Assembly: GCA_964567745.1 (NCBI GenBank)
Contig: CAZMNY010000026.1
Coordinates: 58,452 to 122,451 of the forward strand
DNA: 64,000 nt
Source: CAZMNY01 sp964567745
Lineage (GTDB): Bacteria > Planctomycetota > Planctomycetia > Pirellulales > Pirellulaceae
Direction: 5' to 3'
Under the pieces are notes generated by a model that did no database searches, had not been told where the DNA came from, and saw nothing but the letters and a program-made list of their open reading frames with translations. A program made the translations under genes and the position numbers. Below are positions 27,390-35,415 of this stretch, piece after piece. Position 1 is the stretch's first letter, and each line of letters starts with the position of its first letter.

Positions 27390-29819
27390 TTATTTGGTTT
27401 GAAACAACGAACTCGCCACGATTCGCTGGACGAGACCTCGCATACGGTATCCATCTTTGCTGAACGCTTTGCTCAGATCGTCAATTTCAACTTGATCGCT
27501 CAACTCCAATCGGCGGCCCAGCGCATAAGTCGTAAGACGAGTTACTAAAGCTCGCGCGAATTGGCCTCGGCGTTTTTCCGACAAGTAGTCTTTCAGTTGT
27601 TGGGCGCTGTGCAATTCGGTGCCATCAGGCAACACGTCGCGCGCAACCACCGGGAGAGTCTCAAATTTCTTGCCCTGTTTACGCCGCACTTCGTCGCGCC
27701 ACAAACCGAGGGCGTCATAGTTTTCCAAAGCGATGCCCCATGGGTCGATGTTCTTGTGGCAACTTCCACATGCTTCGGTCTGCCGATGGATCTCCAGCTG
27801 TTCGCGAATCGAAAGCTTTTGAAATTTCTTATCGGCTTCCTTCAAAGAGGGAACATCGGGCGGCGGAGGCGCGGGCGGATCGTTGAGCAACCGGTCGCGA
27901 ATCCAAACCGCACGACGCACCGCATGCGAATCCGCTCCCGTGGAATTGGCAAGCAAGATCCCGGCCTGACTTAAAAGCCCACCGCGATGTTGATCCTCAG
28001 TGACGGCGACACGCCGAAACTCTCTGCCATAAACATCAGCGATGCCGTAATGACGCGCCAGGCTCTCATTGAGCATCGTGAAATCGGAATTCAGGAAGTT
28101 GAGCGCATTGCGGTTGTTCTTGACGAGTTCGCCAAAGAACTGCTGCGTCTCGGCTCGCATATCCAACTTCAGCGAATCATCGAATTTCGGATAGTAGTCG
28201 CGATCGACGGCGACTTGCTCGATCACGTTTAGATTCAGCCACTGGTTGCTGAATTGCTTGAAGAAGGTCTCGGAGCGAGTGTCCTTCAGCATCCGCTCGA
28301 CTTGCGCAGAAAGTACTGCGGGCTTCTGCAACTCTTCGGACTCGGCAAGTCTCAGTAGTTCGTCGTCCGGCGTCGTTGCCCATAGGAAGTAGGAGAGACG
28401 CGAGGCGAGCTCCCATGCATTGATACTGCGTTTCGCTTCGCCAGCGGGTTCGACCAGATAGAGAAAGTCAGGACTGATTAAGACCATCGCCAGCGTTTCC
28501 CGTATCGCTTCTTCGAAGCTTGGGAACTCGGGACGAATGGACTCGTAGAATTCCACCATCCGCTTGACCTCGGCAGCGGTCGATGGTCGACGAAAAGCGC
28601 GCAGCATGAATCGTTGGACGACCTCGGAAACGTAGGCGCTTTCGTCGCTTTCGCGAAGAGGCGAGTCGAATAGCAAATTGCGGTGAGAAGCGGGCGGCCA
28701 CTTGTCGAAGACCGGCCCGTGAAACTCAACTTTCTGAATGAGAATCTTCGGCAGATCAGGTTCATCGGGAAATGACATTCCCTTCTGTTTGTCCTTCTTG
28801 CCTTTTTGCCTGGGCGAACCGTCGTCGTAAATGTTGCGAATGCGGACAACAAGCCCAGGGTATTTGCCTTGCCCTCGAACAGGCAAAGGATGGTTTTCGA
28901 TGCGACCGCGGAATTCGAGTGTTTGCTCGTCGGCGCTGGTGATCTCGACGACGCCCGCTTCGTGGAAGAGAATCTTGGTATCAGGGCGATATCCAACGGC
29001 TACCTCCATCAACGGGAAACCGACGTTGGGCTTCAACTCGGCTTTCAAGGTCACCTTAACGAGAAACTCGCCAGTCTCCGGATAGTCCTTGACCATCTTG
29101 CCGAGGAATTCTTGATATCGTCCCAAGCTATTGCTGCGCTCTGCTCCGCCTAGCCAGTTCTTCACGTTGCTCTGACTGAACTCGTGATTAGAAACCTTTG
29201 GCGGCGGGCCTTCGACGATCACGCGCTGCAGCGCTCGGCGGGCGGTCTGCAGATAGTATTCAAGCTGGATAGCCGACATCTGCAGCGAAAGGCCATTGTT
29301 GCGAAATCCGTCCGAAGAAGCTGGGTCAGGCGGCAAGTCGCGCGAATAGTCCATGTCCAAGCCCAATAGATCGCGCATCGTGTTCTGATATTCCAGGCGG
29401 TTGAGCCGTCGCAGCACCGCGCGTCCTGAGCTTGAACGCTGGGCGTCGATCGCAGCTTGAATCGCGCCGGAAACCCACGTCGTAAGCACCTTGCGTTGGG
29501 CGGTGGAAAGTTGAGCTTCGTCTTTCGGCGGCATCTCGCCCGCGTTCAAGACGTTGAGCACTTCGCGCCAATACTCGCCTGCGGCCCGATCATTGACCAA
29601 ATCGATTGAAAGAGTATCTAGCCGCAATCGCGATTCCTGTTTTTTGCGTCCATGGCAACGAACACAGTACTTTTTCAGAATCGGCAGAACTTCGCGCTTG
29701 AATGCCGACTTGCTGTTCTTACTCGGCGGAGCCGCTAGACCAGGGCGCGCGTTCATGGCGTCGCCGATCGCGAGCCCCAGCATCAACAGGATTGCGATTC
29801 GAGCTCTAAGATTCATCAC
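27390..29819 (-). CDS. DUF1587/1592/1588/1585-type secreted cytochrome protein
   Basis: An 809-residue planctomycete protein with a signal peptide, a first haem site CVRCH near residue 53 (PSCyt1-type), DUF1587 (RLNRLEYQNTMRDLLGLD), DUF1595/DUF1592 (AFRRPSTAAEVKRMVEFY; SRLSYFLWATTPDDELL), DUF1588 (HRGGLLSQAGILLANSTG) and DUF1585 at the end, with a second haem site CGSCH near residue 690 (KNIDPWGIALENYDALG). It is the first gene of the pair with DUF1552. A periplasmic redox role is likely; the substrate is unknown. Confidence 0.9.
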   Translation of the reverse strand: MMNLRARIAILLMLGLAIGDAMNARPGLAAPPSKNSKSAFKREVLPILKKYCVRCHGRKKQESRLRLDTLSIDLVNDRAAGEYWREVLNVLNAGEMPPKDEAQLSTAQRKVLTTWVSGAIQAAIDAQRSSSGRAVLRRLNRLEYQNTMRDLLGLDMDYSRDLPPDPASSDGFRNNGLSLQMSAIQLEYYLQTARRALQRVIVEGPPPKVSNHEFSQSNVKNWLGGAERSNSLGRYQEFLGKMVKDYPETGEFLVKVTLKAELKPNVGFPLMEVAVGYRPDTKILFHEAGVVEITSADEQTLEFRGRIENHPLPVRGQGKYPGLVVRIRNIYDDGSPRQKGKKDKQKGMSFPDEPDLPKILIQKVEFHGPVFDKWPPASHRNLLFDSPLRESDESAYVSEVVQRFMLRAFRRPSTAAEVKRMVEFYESIRPEFPSFEEAIRETLAMVLISPDFLYLVEPAGEAKRSINAWELASRLSYFLWATTPDDELLRLAESEELQKPAVLSAQVERMLKDTRSETFFKQFSNQWLNLNVIEQVAVDRDYYPKFDDSLKLDMRAETQQFFGELVKNNRNALNFLNSDFTMLNESLARHYGIADVYGREFRRVAVTEDQHRGGLLSQAGILLANSTGADSHAVRRAVWIRDRLLNDPPAPPPPDVPSLKEADKKFQKLSIREQLEIHRQTEACGSCHKNIDPWGIALENYDALGLWRDEVRRKQGKKFETLPVVARDVLPDGTELHSAQQLKDYLSEKRRGQFARALVTRLTTYALGRRLELSDQVEIDDLSKAFSKDGYRMRGLVQRIVASSLFQTK

Positions 29820-29853
29820 AGGCGGCCAAGTCGATGTGAGGGCGGGCGAACGT

Positions 29854-30051
29854 TCAGTAGTTCGCGGCGGGCAGTGCCATTCTCGCTAATGTCGTCAACT
29901 CGTTCAAGAACGAAGTTGCTTGCCTTTCGTTAATTGATGTTTCGCCATTCGTCGTGTACGAAATCGTTGGCGACTCAATACAATACAACTGTCGCAATCG
30001 CAGATGGATGCTTTGATCGTCGAAGCCGATCGTCCTTGATGTGTAGGTCAT
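29854..30051 (-). CDS. Hypothetical small protein
   Basis: A 65-residue frame whose ATG overlaps the preceding stop (ATGA). It is rich in polar residues, with no signal peptide or known motif. Two successive 4-bp overlaps with the frames upstream suggest translational coupling, but it could also be a frameshifted piece of one older gene. Confidence 0.3.
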   Translation of the reverse strand: MTYTSRTIGFDDQSIHLRLRQLYCIESPTISYTTNGETSINERQATSFLNELTTLARMALPAANY

Positions 30052-30383
30052 GTCGATACTGCCCGCGACGGGTGAGACTTTTTTCGGACAGACAAATGCC
30101 TCGATACTGATTCAACAGCAACGGTCACAAGATCGAGATCGATCTTCACGACGATGGACTCGAAATCCAGCACGATAGTCAAGCCGTCACCGAAATCACC
30201 GATCCAAGTTATTTGAATGAGGGAGGCTTCCGGGGCGTCGAGGCCGGTGAAGATTGCGTTTACGATTGGAGGTCGAGGCGAAGTCGTTGTTCTCGTCAAC
30301 TTTGACCCACACGGTTCGACGCAATGGCGAGATCGTTCTTGAAATAGAGGTGGAGACGCCGTAGCGGCGAAGAGCTGCGTCAC
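30048..30383 (-). CDS. Hypothetical small protein downstream of the adenylate-kinase-like gene
   Basis: A 111-residue frame starting with GTG that overlaps the stop of the adenylate-kinase-like gene by 4 bp and ends overlapping the next frame by 4 bp. The C-terminal half (LTIVLDFESIVVKIDLDLVT) alternates hydrophobic and charged residues like a beta-rich domain. The N-terminal half looks poor as protein. I do not recognise it. Confidence 0.3.
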   Translation of the reverse strand: MTQLFAATASPPLFQERSRHCVEPCGSKLTRTTTSPRPPIVNAIFTGLDAPEASLIQITWIGDFGDGLTIVLDFESIVVKIDLDLVTVAVESVSRHLSVRKKSHPSRAVST

Positions 30384-31579
30384 CGTTTACGGATCTCGGA
30401 TCCCTTGAAGTGGATTTGGATTCGATAGATCGACTTCATGGGTCCCTGAATCTCGCCAGTCTCGAGATCGACGCGCTCGGCGACTCGCTGGACCCGTTTA
30501 TCAACCGTGGCGTGGAATCCTCTTTCGGAAAAGATGTCGATCAGCATGAACAGCGCCAAGGGATCTTCGAACAGCGCGTTTTCCGTGTTGACAATTGAAA
30601 TTCCGGACAGCGCGTGACGTTGGATGATCGGCATGAATTTCCGATTGATAATGTCGACCGTGCGGGCGAACAATTCCGTGTGCTCCAGCTCGTAACTATC
30701 GAGGCGGCGAACTAGTTCCTGTCGAGCGTGACGAACGATTTCTTCGGCCAGCGGCAACGGACGCAGCCGATCAACCGTTCGTGGCTCTAACTCCAACGAG
30801 CTTTGGTACTGCAGCTCGTTGAGGATATTGTTCTCAACTTCGTCGATTGAGCCTTCCGCGTTGATGTAGTGGTAGTGATAGATTTCTTTTAGCGAGGTCA
30901 GGGCGTCCCACGTCTGTTCCTTGAAGACGAGGTATCTTCGTCGCGCCGTCTCTTCGCTCAAGTCGGTAACACGTTCTTCGGATAACTGGCCCAGCCCCGT
31001 CTCTTCCACTTCCTTATTCTTCGCGGCAATCTCACGCCCGCGTCTTAATTGCCGTTTGATGCTCGTCCGTTCGCTAATAAACAGGACCATGGCGTGAATG
31101 GTGGGTCGTCGGAAGCTGGTCGCGAGAGGCGTGTTTTCGAATTCATCGTGAAGTTGGTTGATCTTGTCGACGAACATCTTGAGGCACTCGACTTGCACCC
31201 TTGTTCGCGGGAAACCATCGAGGACCGCTCCATCACGAAAGTCATCGTCAAGCAACTTGCGCAAAAGAATGCCGACCACTTCCTTGTCGCCGACCATTCG
31301 TCCCTGATCTTTGATCTTCTGCGCTTCCGGCGTGACCAATAGTTCGCTCACCACAATCGGTCGGCAGGTCAGGCCGCGCGCGTTCATGAGGAATTCAGTT
31401 TGAGTACCCTTGCCCGCTCCAGGCGCTCCTCCGAGCAGGATGATTTCCTTGGGGAATCTCAGGTTCTCGTGACCAACTTCCTCGTCGAGCTTTTCCCAAA
31501 CGGCGTCAAGAATCAGTTGGGCGTCTTTAATCTCTAGATCCAACGATCTCGGCGGTCGGGGGTTGGTATTGGACATCAT
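30380..31579 (-). CDS. Adenylate-kinase-like NMP kinase with extra C-terminal domain
   Basis: A P-loop GGAPGAGKGTQTEF near residue 36 and the NMP-kinase signature DGFPRTRVQVE mark an adenylate-kinase fold in the first 220 residues. Standard bacterial adenylate kinase is about 190-215 residues; this protein is about 400. The second half (LVRRLDSYELEHTELFARTV, FMPIIQRHALSGISIV, LFEDPLALFMLIDIFSERGF) is an unrecognised domain. ATG 31579/31576 is chosen because the sequence before it is not protein-like. Catalysis of ADP/AMP interconversion is likely but the extra domain may change the substrate. Confidence 0.75.
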   Translation of the reverse strand: MMSNTNPRPPRSLDLEIKDAQLILDAVWEKLDEEVGHENLRFPKEIILLGGAPGAGKGTQTEFLMNARGLTCRPIVVSELLVTPEAQKIKDQGRMVGDKEVVGILLRKLLDDDFRDGAVLDGFPRTRVQVECLKMFVDKINQLHDEFENTPLATSFRRPTIHAMVLFISERTSIKRQLRRGREIAAKNKEVEETGLGQLSEERVTDLSEETARRRYLVFKEQTWDALTSLKEIYHYHYINAEGSIDEVENNILNELQYQSSLELEPRTVDRLRPLPLAEEIVRHARQELVRRLDSYELEHTELFARTVDIINRKFMPIIQRHALSGISIVNTENALFEDPLALFMLIDIFSERGFHATVDKRVQRVAERVDLETGEIQGPMKSIYRIQIHFKGSEIRKR

Positions 31580-31697
31580 GTCGTTTCGCAGTTTTGGGAT
31601 GGTGTCATGAGGTGGGCCTCCGCGTCGAACACCGTAGCACAGTACTAATTGTAGAACAGATGGGACGCCCAGCGGTATATGATTGCAAGAAACGCAC

Positions 31698-31727
31698 AAG
31701 GCCCGCCAGAATGTCCTGACGGGCCTT
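31698..31727. terminator. Terminator-like hairpin
   Basis: AAGGCCCG and CGGGCCTT pair perfectly (8 bp), extended by CAG/CTG beyond one mismatch. Neither strand has a strong T-run, so it may instead be an attenuator or a passive hairpin. It lies about 120 bp upstream of the adenylate-kinase-like start. Confidence 0.4.
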
Positions 31728-31765
31728 GTTCAAATCGCGACAGATTGTGGAATACGTCTAAAATT

Positions 31766-32002
31766 CGGTCGCGAGGACTCCTAGCGTGGATCTGGGGCAT
31801 CGCCGAGCTAGAAACGCTCGCCGTGGACGCGTGCCGCAACGGCATGGAAACCTGGGTGGCTCGCGACTAAATCGAAGCATGGGAAAAAGCCGACCTCGAA
31901 GCGCTCAGCCTCGCCGCAGCCAAGGCGCTCGTCGAGTGACTGCAAATAGCGGTCGAGGAAATCCACACGGTTTGCGCGCCAGGGGTGAAGCGTCAGGTCC
32001 GA
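31766..32002 (+). pseudogene. Degraded open frame of unknown family, two stops
   Basis: One frame gives coherent protein across two stops: LLAWIWGIAELETLAVDACR, NGMETWVARD, TAA (31868-31870), IEAWEKADLEALSLAAAKAL, VE, TGA (31937-31939), LQIAVEEIHTVCAPGVKRQV and RLRIKS. The amphipathic helical pattern persists through both stops, which suggests a decayed gene. No family is recognised and no start was found. Confidence 0.35.
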
Positions 32003-32221
32003 TTACGTATTAAGTCGCGCGTCGCAGTAAGGACATTGCTTGCCCGTCTTGCCCAACTCGTCCAAGCGAATCTCGCAGGATGGACAGTTCAAGGCGATTG
32101 GAAGTAATTTCCTGACACCAATCGCCATCGCGCCAAACACAAAGCTGGCGACAAGCGAGCCCCCGCAGATCAGCCACCCGGATGAGGAAGCCGAGTGGTA
32201 CGCGCGAACATTCATGCCCAT
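32003..32221 (-). CDS. Small membrane protein with C-terminal zinc ribbon
   Basis: A 72-residue protein with one membrane segment (GWLICGGSLVASFVFGAMAIGV) and a C-terminal CPSC...CPYC pair, the arrangement of a small zinc ribbon. Cytoplasmic or periplasmic placement of the ribbon is unclear. It is divergent from the AlkD-like gene. Function unknown. Confidence 0.6.
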   Translation of the reverse strand: MGMNVRAYHSASSSGWLICGGSLVASFVFGAMAIGVRKLLPIALNCPSCEIRLDELGKTGKQCPYCDARLNT

Positions 32222-32264
32222 TTTCTTGGTGCGTTTTGCGAGTCGACAGCTCTATAATCGACGC

Positions 32265-32951
32265 ATGAACAAATCAACCGTGCTCGCGTTTCTGAAGAAG
32301 AACAAAGACGAAAAGGGAATTGAGAAATGGAAGAAACGGGACGAAGGCACCCTTAGAAGCTACGGCATCGGCCTGACAATACTCCGCAAATACGCAAAGT
32401 CGATTGGACGAAATGCAAAGCTCGCCAAGTCACTGTGGAATTCGAACATTCACGAGATGAAGATCATTTCGATCCTCATCGATGATCCGAAGACAATGAC
32501 CATAGATCAGGCGGAATCGCAGGTCGAAGAGATCGAAGGCGGGTACCTCGCGCACGTCTTCTCCTCCTGCGACGCGCCGCTCGCAAAAGCGCCGTTCGTC
32601 GTAGAGCTCGCTGACTCTTGGATCGACAGCGATGACGCAGTCCGCCGCCGTTGTGGATACGGACTGCTCTACGAAATCTCAAAGAGCAAAAAGAAAAGCG
32701 CGCCGGACGAGACTTATTACCTGGCGCATATAGCGGACATTGACAAGAAACGCGATGGAGCCTCGATTCCAAGCTTGATGTCAATGTCAGGCGCGCTGAT
32801 GGGCATTGGAATGCGGTCGAAGAAACTCAACAAGGCAGCATTAAAAGTCGCCAGGGCGATTGGGCCGATCACGCATAGCGAATCATGTGATCCGTTCGAT
32901 GTGGCCAAGAACCTTACGAGCGATTACGCGAAGAAAAAACTTGGGTTGTGA
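32265..32951 (+). CDS. AlkD-like DNA alkylation repair protein
   Basis: A 228-residue all-helical protein resembling the DNA alkylation repair (AlkC/AlkD, HEAT-like) family: YGIGLTILRKYAKSIGRN, LAKSLWNSNIHEMKIISILI and DPKTMTIDQAESQVEEI match the early helices that contain the catalytic-site region of AlkD proteins. It would excise alkylated bases such as 3- or 7-methylpurines. ATG 32265 is chosen because the longer frame upstream overlaps the divergent small membrane protein gene. Confidence 0.75.
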   Translation: MNKSTVLAFLKKNKDEKGIEKWKKRDEGTLRSYGIGLTILRKYAKSIGRNAKLAKSLWNSNIHEMKIISILIDDPKTMTIDQAESQVEEIEGGYLAHVFSSCDAPLAKAPFVVELADSWIDSDDAVRRRCGYGLLYEISKSKKKSAPDETYYLAHIADIDKKRDGASIPSLMSMSGALMGIGMRSKKLNKAALKVARAIGPITHSESCDPFDVAKNLTSDYAKKKLGL

Positions 32952-33554
32952 GACGCCTTCAAGTGCGGCGAGATCGTCACTTTCGCTCAATCACGACGCG
33001 ACGACTCTTACGTTGTGACGTGTTGTCGGTGCTAGTGGCCTGAAATCCCCGCACGCCCGGGCTGCCACTGATCTTGGTTGAATGCCGCCCCCTAGTCTCA
33101 CACTAGTCTCACACTTTCTTCGTGCCTTTTTGTACTTCTTCGTGGCAAAAAGTCGAGCCACAAAAAACACAAGAAACCGCGAAAAGAAGGCGGCTCTTTC
33201 CTAGGCCTGCGATCCAATGTTGGGCCTGTCCCTTGTGGGCCGGCAACATGCCGACGAGTTGCCGACCAATCTGATTCACCGAACGTGGCTTGCTAGTGGC
33301 CTGTTGCTCAAACTCATACGCGGCTCAGCTATTTGTGACTCGGCACCCATCTCAGATGGGCGAAAAAATGGCGTCGAGATCGTTCGCGAATTCTCCGACA
33401 CTGCTACGTCAACATCGCGTCGAGGGAACCGACACCTTTCACAAATCGGAAAAAATAGCGACCATGTCCGTTTCGACCCGGCGTGACGCGTTTTGCCGCG
33501 GCTGATGCGAAACCGATCCGTTGTCGTTACGACCTACTACCGAAATTGAGACTT
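32952..33554. other. Intergenic stretch with an 11-bp tandem repeat and a REP-like fragment
   Basis: No gene is seen. CTAGTCTCACA occurs twice in tandem (33092-33102 and 33103-33113). AATCTGATTCACCGAACG at 33268-33285 is shared exactly with the REP-like repeat near 12.85 kb, but the hairpin half has diverged. Confidence 0.55.
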
Positions 33555-33971
33555 ATGGAAACGATTGACTTTGCACACCTCGAAATTACCTCAAAACCGT
33601 CCGACGTTGACGAGAATAATTTTGTTAGCCTCTGGAATGTGGCAGAATCGACAGTGAGCGGTAACGCAATACGAACATGATCTCTTGCGAGCAAATTCGT
33701 GGGGTTTCTTTGTAAGCACCGGTGCGGTTTCTTGTTAGTCAGCCCATCGGATGCGAAATACTTGGACGATTGGTTCGAGCGAGACAATTCCTTGCTATGT
33801 GACTGGAAACCCGATAGCGACAAAATCGATGTGCTAGCGCAACACGTATACGCCCCGTTTGATCTCCTCCGAAAATTCTTGCACGAGAACAAGTTTCAGG
33901 GCGACAAGAACTACAGCCCTCGACCCGCCGACCGAGTCGAGTGGTTTACGAACGACTGGAATGTCGGCTAG
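33555..33971 (+). pseudogene. Hypothetical protein interrupted by one TGA
   Basis: From ATG 33555 the frame reads METIDFAHLEITSKPSDVDE...AIRT, TGA at 33678-33680, then continues without shift (SLASKFVGFLCKHRCGFLLV, SPSDAKYLDDWFERDNSLLC ... DRVEWFTNDWNVG) to TAG. The acidic, Trp-rich second half looks like a real small protein of a type common among immunity or SMI1-like proteins, but I cannot assign it. The downstream part alone could start at a GTG. No clear SECIS-like hairpin follows this TGA. Confidence 0.4.
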
Positions 33972-34114
33972 AGAGTTGCCGAAGATTCCTCGGCCGGTTC
34001 GACCATGAGCGTCATGGCTCATGAGTTTGCATGGTTGCGGCGCGCGCCGGATCGCCGAGGCAAGCGCTGCGATTGGTCTAGACAATGCCCGTAACAATGA
34101 CTGAGCGACAAACG

Positions 34115-35326
34115 ATGAATCCAATCAAGCTCATCATATTGATCTTCTCTGGTGTCCTCGTACTTTCCAACTGCGCGTTCGCCCAACCGCTCGCAATCCT
34201 CAACCTGCCGAATTCCGGAACGGACCCCAATGCGATTGATTTCGAAAACCTGCCGCGACTGAAGGGCAGGCACGCCGTCATCAATCAAGTCGCATACTCG
34301 CCCGACTACAAGTCTGGCGAGAAGCTGGAAATGAACCGGATGCGGCTCAACCTGCACAACTACCTGACTCACTACGATGGCAGGTTCTGGTGCATCTGGA
34401 GCGATGGTCCCCAGGTCGAGGATTGGCCAACACAGGAAGTGAAGTATGCAACGAGCGAAGACGGTCTTCATTGGAGCAAGGCCAAATCGGTCACCGGCAC
34501 ACCGGAAGAACCCTACGCCTTTATTGCGCGCGGGCTGTGGGTTCGCGACGGAAAACTGCTCACACTGGCAGCCCATTATCGCGACAAGGGTGCATTCGGC
34601 GCCAACAAGGAACTCGCACTCTGGGCGTATGCCTGGGACCCGCAGGCGAAGAAATGGAAGTTTGCATCAAAAGTCTATGACAACGCGATCAACAACTTCG
34701 CGCCGCAGAAGCTCTCGGACGGCAACTGGATACTGACTCGGCGCGACGCCCGTTTCAACGTCACGATTCTTATCGGAGGCAAAGCCCGGCTCGACAACTG
34801 GCGGGAGCATCGTGTGGTCGATCTGAATGAAGTGAAAGGCTTCCGACCGGACGAACCGATCTTCTGGCCGATGCCGGACAACAGCCTGAACGCGCTCTTT
34901 CGAGACAACGGCGGATCGCGGCGACTGTTCCACTCGACGTCACGCGATCTCGGCAGAACATGGACGGCACCTGTCCTAACAAACTTTCCAAACTCGACGA
35001 GCAAGATTTACTCCGCGGTCACAAGTCGTGGTTACCGCATCATGGTCTCCAACGCGAATCCGAAATGGGGCCGGCGCGAACTACACCTGTCCGTCAGCAA
35101 AGACGGAAAGCACTTTACCCGCATGGCTCGAATCGATGTTCCGGCACCGCCTGCTCCGACAGGCTTTGAGACGATTTGGAAAAAGTTTTCCTATGGAATC
35201 GCCAGCCTGCAATACCCACATGTCATTGAACACGACGGCCATCTCTGGATCGCGTTATCACGCTGTAAGCTGCAGATCGAGGTGTTTCGAGTTTCTCTGG
35301 ATACCGTAGATGAACTGCTGAAATGA
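34115..35326 (+). CDS. Secreted sialidase-like (BNR-repeat) beta-propeller
   Basis: A signal peptide (PIKLIILIFSGVLVLSNCAFA) precedes about 380 residues with sialidase-type features: a WCIWSDGP segment, YATSEDGLHWSKAK, FHSTSRDLGRTWTAP and LHLSVSKDGKHFTRM, i.e. Asp-box-like S-x-D-G-x-x-W/F motifs at regular spacing. Exo-sialidase-like six-bladed propellers of this sort are abundant in planctomycetes and may be glycosidases or carbohydrate-binding proteins. ATG 34115 starts the leader. It faces the PVC dehydrogenase gene across 89 bp. Confidence 0.8.
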   Translation: MNPIKLIILIFSGVLVLSNCAFAQPLAILNLPNSGTDPNAIDFENLPRLKGRHAVINQVAYSPDYKSGEKLEMNRMRLNLHNYLTHYDGRFWCIWSDGPQVEDWPTQEVKYATSEDGLHWSKAKSVTGTPEEPYAFIARGLWVRDGKLLTLAAHYRDKGAFGANKELALWAYAWDPQAKKWKFASKVYDNAINNFAPQKLSDGNWILTRRDARFNVTILIGGKARLDNWREHRVVDLNEVKGFRPDEPIFWPMPDNSLNALFRDNGGSRRLFHSTSRDLGRTWTAPVLTNFPNSTSKIYSAVTSRGYRIMVSNANPKWGRRELHLSVSKDGKHFTRMARIDVPAPPAPTGFETIWKKFSYGIASLQYPHVIEHDGHLWIALSRCKLQIEVFRVSLDTVDELLK

Positions 35327-35415
35327 GCTGTTCGCGAGATTCTGTTTCTTGGGTTGCGTTTGGAACTCTCAGAGCGGCGTGAATGACACGACGTGCGGAC
35401 AAGACATCGTCCCTC

